From positions 48,465,613 through 48,529,612 of the forward strand of contig NC_061796.1 in the NCBI RefSeq assembly GCF_021462225.1: DNA of 64,000 nucleotides, read 5' to 3'. The position numbers were made by a program, and so were the translations under genes. The stretch is from Girardinichthys multiradiatus (Eukaryota; Chordata; Actinopteri; Cyprinodontiformes; Goodeidae). Positions 47,101 to 57,535 of this stretch are shown here, one piece after another. Every line of letters starts with the position of its first letter. The stretch's first letter is position 1. The notes below the pieces were generated by a model, which searched no databases, was not told the origin of the DNA, and worked only from the letters and a program-made list of their open reading frames with translations.

Positions 47101-50100
47101 AACATTAATCACATCTATAATATTATACTTGGCTGACACAGTAGTCATGTTCTGGTGGTACCTCCTCCAGGGCGGACACCTCAGCTGAAAGCTGGTCCTG
47201 CCAGAGAGCAACGCTGACTGTCTTAGTCCAAACCTCACCCTCATCCTCTTCTACAGCCTCCTCTGGGTCATCCTCTGGGTCCATGACATCCCCAGCACCA
47301 AGGCAGATGTTGTGGAGGATGGTGCATGCTGTTATGACCTGAAAACTATTTAAAAGAGGGTGCATATATGTGTATATATTATGTATAATATATATATAAA
47401 ATGGATCTAGGTCAAAACTTACGTGAGGTACAAAGGTGTCGTGCACCTCCAGCGCTTGCAGGAAGATGGCCCTGAATCTGGTTTTCATCATGGCTGTTAA
47501 AGCGCTGGGCTCCCACACCTTGTCTTGTCCTCTTGTAGGGAGTGATGAGGGGGAGTGGATATTGGAGGCATGGGTATCCTCCATCAGCAAGGATAAAATA
47601 CCCTGGAGGAGGATAAACTGTACAGTGGGCTGTGGTGGAGCACCGTAGAGTCATGCACTGACCCAGGCCAGCCCACATACGTGTCAATAAAATGGCTCTC
47701 AGAAACTGCCAGCAGGATTATGGAAGGGAAGAGTTTCCTGTTCCTGTAGCACTGACCATCAGGGCTGCTTGGACACCTGAAGTGGATATGGCAGCCGTCA
47801 ATTGCACCCACAGCTTTAAGAAAAACTCTGTGGCGTCTGGTGTCCTCCTGGTTGAAGAAGCGTTTCAGGACTGGGACACTCAGGTTGATCCTGCAGTAAA
47901 GAGGTCTGGTCTAGAAAAGGGAAGAATGGAGATGGAAAAACACATTATTTTTAAGGCATGCTTCTGGATATTTTAAGTAATCAAAGGAAGTAGATACTAA
48001 TACACCAAAAACACTGCATTATTATATAATTATCTAAGAACAGCCAGAGGGGATCAAATACTTTATAATTCCCATCTATCTTAAAATTTAAAGTTGTTGT
48101 TTATAATATATATATATATATAAAATATGTGACATATATTAGCCATAAAGTTGCTATCTCTTTGTTTATTGGCTAGTTAAATCAAACATCTTTTTTACCT
48201 GAACATGATTGTCTCTGGATTGTACCTGGAATCAGAAATTATAATGCTAACTGAATTATAAATAACTTTTAAAACATATAGCACATTTCTTCATTAAAAA
48301 TTCATATTGAAAAGATTATTTATTCTCAATCACACAATCCAGCGATACAGTTAGATTACATAAAACTGTCCATTTATTCTGATTAACCTTAATATCACCT
48401 GAAATATTAAATAGATTTTCAGTAACAATTAAAATAATAACGTAAACTGTTAGAAATCACTTGTGTTAAACGTTCATTGTGATGACTGCCAGCGGGAGCT
48501 TAGTGCCGATAGTCCGGTCAGATCTCTACCGGGTCTAGCTCACCTCACCGCCGGTAGGACTGGCGAGGCGAGCCGGTTACTACGCCGGGAACGGAAAACT
48601 CCGAACACGTCGGAGCACATTTGAAATTAAGTGATGTCTTGATAAATCAAGCAGATATTTCACGTCTACATAGTTATATTCCCGCACTAAAAACATTGTA
48701 GAAGTTAATTTGTGTCACAGAAAGTGTAATTTTCCACACTTTACTCACAGCTTTTGTTGCTATGGTCCGCCATGGCTTCTCCTGCTTGACCAATCCGCTT
48801 CGACCCGCAATGAATGATGGGAAATGATGGGCCGCGAAGGATACTCACAACGCATCCTTCAAATCGGGCAAAATAAGGACACATTTGTCGGCAGCATTTG
48901 CTCGGAATGATTCATGAATTGGGACAGCCTTCGTCGCCGCGCTGTGACGTAATCGGCCTACAAATACGGCCTTCGAAGGATGCAGCCCTGAGGCTGACTT
49001 CCGGGTCAGCCTCGGCGTTGGTACATTCCCTTTCCGGTTGATTTTCTGAAATGTAAATTTGTTTCGGTACTTGTAAAAGTGTTTTGCACCCCACGGCCAC
49101 CGTAAAAACCCGCCTGAGAGAAGAGAACCCAGAACAAGATGTCTGCAACTTCAGAATCAGCACAGATTCTGGTTCTGGACCCATTTCTGTCTTGCTCCTT
49201 GTGTCATAAACACAAACCCAGCAGAACATGTCAGCAGGAAGCTCGTCTTCATCGCTGACCTGCAGCCTTTAATCGGATGTGGTTCTGATAACTTCAGTGC
49301 ACCGACTGTTCACTGGTTCTTTCTATGAGACTCTGTGGCTGCAGCATGTTTAAAGCTTTGCTCCTTGTTTGGGCGGTACATTTATTTGCTTTGTGAGGTC
49401 CAAACACCACAAACATTAAAACAACATCCGGTCTGTCCTCTGATCCCCAGCAGAACTCAAGGGGTCAAACCGTGCTCCAGTTGCTGTCGTGGGTCCGGAC
49501 AGGAAGCTGGTTCTCCCTCTAAGTGGCCTGTTGCTCGACGGCAGCAGCAGCACCGACGACCGCGGCATCATCAGCTACAGCTGGGAGGTGGTGAGGTGGG
49601 TGAAGCTCTGTGGTGGACCTTCTGATCCAGAAGCAGCTGCTCGGTATCTGATGGAAAGTGTATGCTGTCTGTTTCTGCAGCGGTCCTTCTGGGCTACTGC
49701 TGCAGGATTCTGATCAAGCTGTTGCTATGGTGACGGGTCTCAGAGGAGGGTGCTACACGTTCAAACTGACTGTTACTGACCAGGAGGGGGCGACAGACAG
49801 CGCATTGCTGTCGGTGAGGATTCAGGAAGGTGAGTTCTGCTGCAGCTTCATGGATCAAAAGTTGCTGATTGGTGGAAGAAGTGGATCCCATCTTAAAGAA
49901 GTGTTATAAAGATGTTCTGAACTTTATAACACTTTTTTAGTTTAGTTGTCACAACTGATGTACTTGTAAAGGTTTCAAACTGAGGTTTAGGTTATCTGTA
50001 ATCCATTTAGAACAGTTGAATTTGGGTTTGACCAGTTAAAAATGTTATGCCTGTCTTATTCTATGCTGATTCTTCACCCAAAAACATCTGAAATTTATCT

Positions 50101-53100
50101 ACTTTTCACATATCCTAAATTTAATACATTTTTATTAATCAATCTTCATTTGTGTTTTACAGAATCTGTCTTCGGGGTAGAATAATCCAGCTCAGGCTGA
50201 AACAATTTAAGTATGTGAGATTTTCAACTAGAGAAGGCAAAAAATGCAGAATCCTCCATCCTCTTGAAAAGTGATAGCTGTCCAAATGTATATTGTCCAA
50301 TAATACTTACCCTAGCCAAATATTTTGTCAGATGAATCCTAGCTCACATAAAACCGTACATCAGCACAAGGGAGAATTCAATCTGCATTGTTCTCCACAC
50401 TGGATTTCAGCACATGGAATGTCCTGTTCTCCTGACTCATCTGGATCATCACACTGTCTGTCCTTCCTCCTGCAGCCAGGAGTCTTTCTCCGGTCGCTCA
50501 CGCCAGCGGCAGCCACGTTCTGACTCTGCCCAACAACTCTCTGGTCCTAAAAGGCTCGGTGACCGACAGAGACCAGACCGAGGTCCGGTACCTGTGGAAA
50601 AGAGACAGCCAGAGTCCTGCTGCTGGGGTACAGGCCGCTCAGAAAGATTCTACAGGCAGAATGAAAACAGAACGGATCAGATAACCCCCAGGTTCTTTGC
50701 AGGAGGTTCTGTTTGGCTCAGAGACCCAGCCATCCCTCTACCTGTCAGGTCTGGTTGAAGGGACCTACCTGTTCCAGCTGAGGGTGACAGATGCTCAGGG
50801 CCGGTCCGGCTCAGCCACGGCCACTGTGGAGGTCCGACCAGGTGGGGCTGACGGTTGAGATTCTAAGGTTGAACTGACTTCTGGTCACTGTTCCTGCTTT
50901 GTTTCTGTAGAACCTGGAGGTGGCCAGCAGGTGGAGCTGGAGATGCTGGTGTTGGTGTCTCAGGTGAGTGTGGCTCAGAGGGACACGGTGGTCCGACAGC
51001 TCGCCGCACTGATTCATGTCTTAGACAGAGACATCCAGGTCCGAGCGCTGCAAGGAAGAACTCAACTCAGGTATCAGGACCTGGACTTGGTCATTCAGTT
51101 TGACCCAAACTGACCCAGTTTCCAGAAAGTTTAATCTGTAAAATGTTCTGAATGAGCTTGGGGTTCCAGTGACACTTACCTGACCTGTAAATGCTGGAGT
51201 CTAAACTGTAATTCTCGGCACCCCACACCTCAGTGTAAATGAAATGTTTGGACCTGTTTGTAGGGTCAGAACTCTTTTATGTTCTGTTCCAGTACGGTGC
51301 TGCAGTTCTCCGTTCAGGGCCCCTCGGGGCCCCTCTCTGCCTCCAGCCTGGTGGTTCTGCTGAAGAAGCAGCTGCTGCAAGAAAAGAGTAACTTCTTGCT
51401 CTTCAAAGTTCTGAGAGTCGACACCGTCGGTAAGTTGTTGACGGACCTGTCTGTGATCAAGTTTTCCAGCACAGAGACTCTCGGGCCTTCAGAACAATCT
51501 GGACCATCAGAACCATCTGGGACATTTGTCCTGATAGAGGTTAACAGTCCGTTGGGTACGTGGGTCGGTTTAGATGATTTCACTTGTTGGATCACTCTGA
51601 TTGGCTCTTCAGTTTATTAAATGAACCTGCTGGAGACACAGAGCTGTTAAAAAGTATTTACCCCCTCAACTTAAGAACAGGTTGCTCCAGCCTTGGCAGC
51701 AACAGCTGCCATCCAGTCTTCATGGTACCAGGTATTATGAGTCTTCAGTATCACTGTGGAGGAACTTTGACCCACTCTGCTTTGCTGAACTGACACATTG
51801 GAGTGTTTTCCAGCTTAAACAGCCTGTTTAAGGTTAGATCCTAGAATCTTAATCAGATTCAAGTTCAGACTTTGACTAGACCACTCCAAGGCTTTATTTC
51901 TTTGTTCAAATCAAAGGTGGACTTGCCTGTGAGCTTTGGATCACTGTCCTGCTGCACAACCAGCGAGCGCTCAAACTGATAGTTGGACATTCTCCTTCGG
52001 GATCTCCTGCTAGAAAGCAGAATTCATGGTTCCACCATTTAAAGCAAGTTCTCCAAGTTCTGAAGTAGCACAGCAGCCCCATTACCATCAAACCATCACC
52101 ACCATGTTTGAGTAAAGGTATGATTTTCTGTTTATGAAATGTTGTTAGTTTTACTCCAGATATAACGGGTCACTCGCCTTTCAGAAAGGTTCAATTCAAT
52201 TCAGTTTATTTCTATAGCGCCGATTCACACCACATGTCGTCTCAAGGCTCTTCACAAAGGGTCTGGAATGGTGTAGGGTTGTTGGGGAGGTAAGAATAAA
52301 CTACTGAGTGTTAGTTTGGTCCAGTCTTGTCCTGTCAGTCCACAAATTATTTACCCAAAAGTTCTTGGAGATCATCTAAGATGTTTTTTGGTAAATATGA
52401 GACGATATATGCTGATGAGGTCCTGGGAAGGTTCTCCACTGTTCCATATTTTCTCCATGGATAATGGTTCTCGCTAAGGTTCTGTGGAGTCTAAAGCCTT
52501 AGAAACAATTCTGGAACCCTTTGCAGACTGATGGATGTCAGAGATTTTTTTCCACCTTACTTCATGTTGTCTTACAGGTTCTATTTGAATGATTTTTATT
52601 TGGTTCGGTGGTTAATCACAGTTACTTCTCAATTACACAAGGGGTGTAATTACTTTTTAAGATGGTGCCAGCTTGATTGGGGTAGCTGATTTATTATTCA
52701 GGTTATTTTTGTCTGATATTAACTTTAGTTTGATCTGACAAAAACAAAAACAGAAGACATCTGTAAGGGCGTACATACTTTTTCACAGCTCTGTAAATTC
52801 TAATTACAGTTTAAATGAAGAAAATAAATCATTGAGCAGTGAATGACTCAAGGCTCCGCCTGGAGATCTTAAGATTTTAGTGATAAAATTTGAATATTAA
52901 TAATGATCCAGGTAGCTTCATAGTGGCTGGACTCATCCTTTGGGATGAAGTGAGGAGCTCAGAGTCGCCCAGTTGTCCCAGTCACCTCTGGGACTCTACA
53001 TCCCTCTGGGATCTGGACTTGAGAAGTCCCCCAGTAGAGCTGGATGAGAAGGCTGAGGAGGGAAAGATCTGATCATGTTTGCTAAAGTGGAAGCAGTTTG

Positions 53101-56100
53101 CTGATCCAACATCTGATGAACAGGAAATTAGCTTAAATATCTACACAGGGTTTAGGATATTTGAAGTCCTAAACACAGACCCAACTTGACCCAGGTTCTA
53201 TACCACAAAACATTGAAAAAGCTTTTCTTTGACTTGTTATATAAAGAATGAAGGATTCCAACTTCTGAAACGGTTTCAAAGCATCTCTTTTGAGTTTAGT
53301 ATAATCCAGTTTAGGTTTGTTCGTCTAAACGTTCAACTTTTTGAACCAGAGTGGATCAAATGCAGTCTGGATGTGGTAAAAATGGTGAAACAGCCCTTTA
53401 ATTTATCACCAGTAGGAACCATTGAATCACGCTGAGGGCAGCAGACAGGGAGTTGATTTAGGAGGTTGTCCACAAGGTTCCTGGTGGGAGATCAGTTACC
53501 ATGGCAACCAGGTTCCTACAGAGACACCAGAGCTTTCAGGTGGCGTCACTTCATGTTACGTTCTTTGTTTGTTTACGGTAGCATGTGAGCTGAGCTGTTC
53601 GGGGCGGGGCCAGTGTGATCCAATCACCAAGCAGTGTTCCTGTGACCCGTTCTGGACTGAGAACCTGATCCGGCTTTACCTTGGTGATGGAGAGAGTAAC
53701 TGTGGTAACGGTTTTATTTTTATTCTTGGGCAGGTGGAAAGCATTTCCTGCTTTAATCACTTTGAAAGATCAGATCATCTGAGGAGATCCTCAGATGTTT
53801 CCTCTGACCCGGGCGCAGGGCTTTGATCCAACTTTGCTTGTCCTCTCAGAGTGGAGAGTCCTGTACGTTATCCTGAGCAGCTTCCTGATGATGGTCTTCA
53901 TCCTGTTGCTCAGCTGGACCTTCATCTGCTGCAGCAGGAGGTGAATCTTAACGTCCAGGTGATGATCTGATCCCAGACAAGTCCAGTCTGCTCCAAGTAT
54001 TTTGTGTGTCTGTAGGAGGAAGCAGACCAAAGGGAGGAAGAAAACCAGGTACACCATCCTGGACGACATGGACGAGCAGGAGCGGCTGGAGCTCCGACCC
54101 AGATTCAGTGAGTTTATTTCCCGAAGCTCCAGGAAGGGTTCAATCAGGTGGAAGCAACACACATGGACAGCAAATGGGTCCAAAACCTTCTCCAATCAGA
54201 TCTTGATGTCCTGACATTAAATTCAAAAAATGATCTAATCTGCAGACGACTGAAAAAGTTTAAAACTGCTGGAAGTTTCCTCAGCAGCATCCATGATTCA
54301 ATTCAATTCAATTCAATTCAATTCAATTCAAAAATACTTTATTAATCTCAAAGGGAAATTAAATGTTGTTGTAGCTCATATTATGAAGGTTTCTTCAAAG
54401 AGACGTTGTAGATGCTGATGGTTGTGGGCAGGAAGGATCTCCTGTAGAGCTCCGTCTTACAGCAGATCTGAAGAAGCCTCTGACTGAAGACACTCTGTTG
54501 TTGTAGGACAGTCTCATGAAGAGGATGCTCAGGGTTCTCCATAATGTTCTTCATTTTATGAAGAATCCTTCTTTCCACAATGATCTCCAGAGGTTCCAGA
54601 GGAGTCTCCAGAACAGAACCAGCCTTTTTTATCAGCTTGTTGAGCTTTTTTAAGTCCCTGGTTCTGATGCTGCTTCCCCAGCAGATGATGGTAGAAGAGA
54701 TCAGACTCTCCACAACATACTTATAGAAGATCTGCAGCATCTTGCTGCAAACACCAAAGGACCTAAGCTTCCTCAAGAAGTACAGTCTGCTCTGTTCCTT
54801 CTTGTAGATGGCTTCACAGTTGCATCTCCACTCTAGTCTGTTGTCCAGGTGAACATCGAGGTATTTATACTCCTCCACCACCTCCACTTCTTCTCCCATG
54901 ATAGAAATAGTTTTTGACTTATTCCTGTTTCTCTTAAAATCTACAATCATCTCCTTTGTTTTAGTCACGTTCAAAATGAGATGATTGTTTCCACACCATG
55001 CCACAAAGAGGTCCACCACCTTCCTGTACTCAGCTTCTTGTCCATCTCTGATCCACCCCACAACTCCAGAATCATCTGAGTATTTCTGCAGATGACAGGA
55101 GTCTGTCTTGTACTGGAAGTCTGAGGTGTACAGAGTGAAAAGGAATGGTGAGAGTACAGTCCCCTGTGGTGCTCCTGTGCTGCTGACTACCTGGTTAGAC
55201 TCACAACCCTTCAGTCTCACAAACTGTGGTCTGTTTGTCAGATAGTCTTTGATCCAGGAGATTGTTGAGGCCTCCACCTGATCAGACCTGAGCTTCAGTG
55301 TTTCCTCAGATATCTCCCTCAGGAACCACTGGAGCATCCTTAATGAAATCTTCTGCTGACTCCTTAAATCCTGACGTCTCCAACGAGCTTTGAGCGGAGG
55401 GTTCTGGAACACATCAAGATTTTGGCTCGTTTTAATGTTTTACTGTAATTGGCAGCAAAGCTTCTAAATAAAACACAGAACGAAACCAACTGAGAAGAAT
55501 CTTTTTAAAGCTAAAGATCTCATGTCCTAACAGCGAGAAATCCGACTAATCAGTTTAATCCTGATGGAAAGAAACGCTTCTTTACTCTGACTTTGCAAAA
55601 AAAACTGTGGCAAAGTTTGCACCAGTTTTAATACAAAGTTCTCCCAGATCACACTGCCAGCATTAGTTGGACCGTCTTTAAACTCAAAACAACACGAAAC
55701 CTCTGGATGTGTGAACTGTTTAGAAATGCAGATTAGATTTTTTCAGGAATAGAATAAAGTCAGGAAAGGAAATGATGTCTTATTTATCCAGAAGTGGATA
55801 AAAGGCTAATTTCAGACCTTTTCATACTTTATCTGTACGAAGATAAAAATAAAAGTGCTGAAAGTGGGATCGTTACAGTATTCCAGGTAACAACCTTTCA
55901 CACATCAGATGTTCTAACTGAGGGATCGGAGTTTTAGTCGTTCCGTTCTCCGAGATAAAAACTCTTCTTCTTTCTGCAAATTAACTCAACACATTCCCTG
56001 CAGGTCTGAAGCACCGCAGCACGGAACACAACTCCAGCCTCATGATGTCCGAGTCGGAGCTGGACAGCGACCAGGACTCAGTCTTCAGCCGCCCAGTCCG

Positions 56101-56155
56101 CAACAGGAACAGGATCGGCTCCCAGGTCGCTCGGAATGGAAACGCCTTCGGATGA
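35176..56155 (+). CDS. kiaa0319: KIAA0319 orthologue, PKD-domain membrane glycoprotein (two PKD domains only)
   Basis: KIAA0319 is a type I neuronal membrane glycoprotein linked to neuronal migration and dyslexia. Coding exons: 35176-35218, 37591-38219, 42496-42607, 43107-43208, 44303-44434, 49451-49595, 49681-49829, 50476-50627, 50703-50841, 50911-51070, 51293-51429, 53582-53704, 53850-53940, 54016-54107, 56004-56155; phases agree throughout, 785 residues. The ATG has a GCGCCACC Kozak context and starts a short signal peptide ([12 protein letters not shown]). Residues about 18-100 are a MANSC domain ([20 protein letters not shown]). Residues 225-339 are Ser/Thr/Pro-rich. PKD domains: 340-437 ([31 protein letters not shown]) and 438-534 ([26 protein letters not shown]). 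A Cys-rich module follows at 634-674, a membrane span at about 678-702, then a tail with the YTIL endocytic motif and [20 protein letters not shown]. Human has five PKD domains in about 1072 residues, so three are missing. KIAA0319L is less likely given linkage to ALDH5A1. Confidence 0.92.
35715..36626 (-). mobile_element. Rex1-like LINE 3' fragment (copy 1) in KIAA0319 intron 1
   Basis: Minus-strand frame 36057-36467 reads [28 protein letters not shown] then [17 protein letters not shown] and [12 protein letters not shown], and 35782-35985 gives the C-terminal [20 protein letters not shown] block. The 3' end is an (AATTG)n-type tail seen as CAATTCAATTC at 35715. It is very similar to the copy at 54296-55412 but shorter at the 5' end. 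Frame breaks near 36055 make it inactive. Confidence 0.88.
36627..37590 (+). other. Rest of KIAA0319 intron 1
   Basis: No recognised repeat or RNA gene. The end carries the exon 2 acceptor CCATTACAG at about 37582-37590. Confidence 0.4.
38391..40841 (-). mobile_element. L2-clade LINE, 5'-truncated, in KIAA0319 intron 2
   Basis: This is an inverted, very similar copy of the element at 6485-10822. The (TTGAA)n-type tail is at 38391, the C-terminal frame at 39322-39903, and RT frame 39907-40938 carries [29 protein letters not shown] and [10 protein letters not shown] (first motif residue T changed to A relative to copy 1). The L2 part stops at about 40841, within [12 protein letters not shown], where Tc1-like debris begins, so the endonuclease is missing. 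Confidence 0.92.
40842..42230. mobile_element. Decayed Tc1/mariner-like element abutting L2
   Basis: AGGACTTTGTCTGATGGACC and ATCTGGACTTTGACTAGGCC are standard fish Tc1-type phrases; the latter encodes, in reverse, the SPDLNPTK-like end. The far end (about 42060-42230) contains TTGTCTGTCACAGAAATTCC and ACAGAATGTGGAAAGGTTC, the other inverted terminus. No transposase frame survives. It lies in KIAA0319 intron 2. Confidence 0.65.
43290..44225 (-). mobile_element. Older L2-like LINE RT relic in KIAA0319 intron 4
   Basis: Minus-strand pieces in three frames: [20 protein letters not shown] (to 44211), [19 protein letters not shown] (to 44110), [31 protein letters not shown] and [11 protein letters not shown] (43711-43977). 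The order is that of an L2 palm domain but of a different subfamily from the two young L2 copies. A remnant of the C-terminal part extends down to about 43320. Confidence 0.85.
44656..45557 (+). repeat. Left long terminal inverted repeat of the Harbinger-like element
   Basis: It contains a 21-bp direct duplication (two adjacent copies of an AAATTTACATTTCAGAAA-containing unit near 44696-44737) that the right arm has only once, which accounts for the 902 versus 881 length difference. It also holds an inverted CCAAT box (GGATTGGTC at about 44982) and a first coding exon starting at ATG 45006. Confidence 0.85.
45006..46526 (+). pseudogene. Harbinger-associated Myb/SANT-like DNA-binding protein, decayed
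   Basis: Exon 1 is 45006-45030 ([15 protein letters not shown] context, donor GTGAGT). It joins in phase to 45748-45841 ([25 protein letters not shown]; donor GTACAA), then in phase to an exon starting 45952 ([16 protein letters not shown]). That exon runs into a 14-base A run where the expected donor after WDNLKKK should be and keeps no good GT. A final exon starts at 46152 ([35 protein letters not shown]). Near 46390 the [11 protein letters not shown] tail continues in another frame. In Harbinger elements this partner protein helps the transposase reach the nucleus and bind termini. Confidence 0.8.
47123..48773 (-). pseudogene. Harbinger-like DDE transposase, decayed
   Basis: Minus-strand coding pieces: a possible first exon 48749-48773 identical in sense to that of the SANT gene; a piece from 47910 ([19 protein letters not shown]) through [13 protein letters not shown] and [11 protein letters not shown] to about 47600, holding the first two acidic-residue motifs; [21 protein letters not shown] in a second frame; [14 protein letters not shown] in a third; then a 47340-47422 intron with GTAAGT and TTTTCAG borders; and [18 protein letters not shown] to the stop at 47123. 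At least two frameshifts and a missing N-terminal region make it inactive. Confidence 0.8.
48223..49103 (-). repeat. Right long terminal inverted repeat of the Harbinger-like element
   Basis: Mirror of 44656-45557, lacking the 21-bp duplication. It carries the same ATG exon in reverse (48749-48773) with a GTGAGT donor. Confidence 0.85.
49104..49450 (+). other. KIAA0319 intron 5 remainder
   Basis: No PKD-coding exon, repeat or RNA gene is visible here. It ends in a tandem acceptor CCCCAGCAG before exon 6. Confidence 0.5.
51639..52794. mobile_element. Non-autonomous DNA transposon with imperfect terminal inverted repeats
   Basis: The left end CACAGAGCTGTTAAAAAGTA pairs with the right end TACTTTTTCACAGCTCTGTA. 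Interior phrases such as AGACTTTGACTAGACCACTC and TGGATCACTGTCCTGCTGCA are the decayed reverse reading of a Tc1-like transposase region. No frame survives. An L2 tail is inserted at about 52190-52262. It lies in KIAA0319 intron 11. Confidence 0.75.
52190..52262 (-). mobile_element. Severely 5'-truncated L2 tail
   Basis: TTCAATTCAATTCAG then a TTTATTTCTATAGCGCC-like stretch, CACATGTCGTCTCAAGG and TTCACAA match the terminal 70 bases of the two larger L2 copies. Nested inside the DNA transposon, so it is the younger event. Confidence 0.85.
52795..53581 (+). other. KIAA0319 intron 11 remainder
   Basis: No repeat family or RNA gene recognised. It ends at the TTTACGGTAG acceptor of exon 12. Confidence 0.4.
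54296..55412 (-). mobile_element. Rex1-like LINE 3' fragment (copy 2) in KIAA0319 intron 14
   Basis: An open minus-strand frame of 343 residues contains [50 protein letters not shown] (a YSDD variant of the catalytic YADD), [15 protein letters not shown] and the C-terminal [20 protein letters not shown] block. The 3' tail is seven TTCAA-type units at 54299-54335. The frame is truncated before the upstream RT blocks and the endonuclease. Near-identical to the copy at 35715-36626. Confidence 0.9.
55413..56003 (+). other. KIAA0319 intron 14 remainder
   Basis: No feature recognised apart from the CCCTGCAG acceptor before the last exon. Confidence 0.4.
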
Positions 56156-57317
56156 AGGGAGCTTCTGCAGACCTGGACAGGATCTCAGAGGGATGTCTAA
56201 GGTTGGGGATGCAGAGAGGAACTTTGAGTGTCTCCTCTTGGAGGCTGCAGACAGATTATTCTTTACGACACAACGGCTTTAAAGTTTGGTTCCGAGGAAT
56301 CACATGTTCCTTCCAGAAAAGCAAGAGGATGAACTGATCTCCATCCAGAACTTTGTAACATCTTATCAGCCGGTTTTATTCCCAGCTCAGAAAACCTGTT
56401 CATCTGGGACGTCACTAACACGCCTGTAGGGGGCAGCACTGGCCAGCTTCCACAGCTGACAGGAAAGGCATTTAGTTTATCCTGGCTGGGAATGATCAGG
56501 TTCTGTCCCAAAGTCCATGTCCATCTGGGTCTGTTGGACTGCAGAGGCGGATTGTTCCTTTAGTGTCGCTGTTCATTTTAACAGCACCTACAGGTGCCAC
56601 TTTTTAACATGTGAAACCGACCCAGATGAGAATTCCACACAAATATTTAGCATTCGGACCTCCTAATGGTGAACACCAAATTGCTGTAGGACATTAACTC
56701 ATGTGATGTGCTTTGCTTTGCTCTGGGAGTACAAACAGACACAGTGCTGAAGGACTTCCAGCAGAATAACACGATCCAGAAGAAACATCCTGGAAAAATG
56801 TGGACCTGTAGCTGGTTTAAAGAAACCATGCAGAAAATAAGTTGAACTGAGATGTTCCACTGCTGCAGCTCCCAGAAGTCTGTCAGGTTTAACATAGACT
56901 AACTGGTTACCAGTTAGTTATTTAAATGCAAACAGGCTAATGTTCCTGTTTGAATCCAGTTTGTTATGCTGGTTTCTGCACCTGAGGTTCTTCTTCTGAA
57001 GTTTCAAGAAAACCTAAATAAAATAAATGATCCAGACATGTTTTATTCCCATCAGTTTAATTTAGATCAAACAAAAACAGATAGAAACATCTGAATTATT
57101 GGATCTACAACAACATTTTCCAGGATAATCAGAGAAACTGATGGATGTTTTACTTCCATCTGATCACAAACATGTTTTAATGACACTAAAATCCCATCTA
57201 GGACATGTTTAATCAAACAAACCCACAGATTTCAAGCAGCTGCCTGGAAACCCTCAGAAAAACTTGTTCAGATAAACATTTCATCTTCAGCATCTGAAAC
57301 ATCCCCCCTACCCCAAC
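56156..57317 (+). other. Likely KIAA0319 3' UTR and flank
   Basis: No supported frame follows the stop. Overlapping AATAAA signals lie at 57017-57027, giving a 3' UTR of about 0.9 kb; another AATAAA is at 57687-57692. The region between has no recognisable gene. Confidence 0.5.
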
Positions 57318-57535
57318 AGGATGCCCTCTGGGTGCCTCCCTTCAGAGGTCTACCAGGAACTGGGAGGAGATCCCAGGGATGACCCAGAACTTGCTGAAGG
57401 AACTATTGGACTGGGAACGCCTCAGGATGAGCTGGAGGATGTCGCTGAAGAGACGGATGTCTGGGGGTTCTCTGATGCTCCTGCGACCCGATCTCAGATC
57501 AGAAGTGAAGACAGTGGATGGATGGATCATTTTTA
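57318..57535 (+). mobile_element. Rex3 3' fragment, decayed
   Basis: MPSGCLPSEVYQELGGDPR and the following RLRMSWRMS / DELEDVAEETDVWG readings in two frames recall the Rex3 C-terminus (MPPGRLP...GRPR...LEEVA..RDVW). One or two frameshifts separate the parts. Confidence 0.65.

Larger units (their letters stand above)
44656..49103. mobile_element. PIF/Harbinger-like DNA transposon with ~0.9-kb terminal inverted repeats
   Basis: The terminus ACGGTGGCCGTGGGGTGCAA at 44656 is mirrored at 49103. Pairing continues through 44656-45557 (902 bp) and 48223-49103 (881 bp). Inside are two convergent genes typical of Harbinger: a Myb/SANT-like protein on plus (45006-46526) and a DDE transposase on minus (47123-48773), both decayed. 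The flanks CTTA (left) and TAAA (right) are not an exact 3-bp duplication, so the subgroup (Harbinger proper versus a relative such as ISL2EU) is open. It fills KIAA0319 intron 5. Confidence 0.85.

Noticed and set aside
35176..56155. KIAA0319-like (KIAA0319L) as identity of the second gene
   Set aside because: The convergent ALDH5A1 neighbour and the tail sequence favour KIAA0319 itself, though a tree would be decisive.
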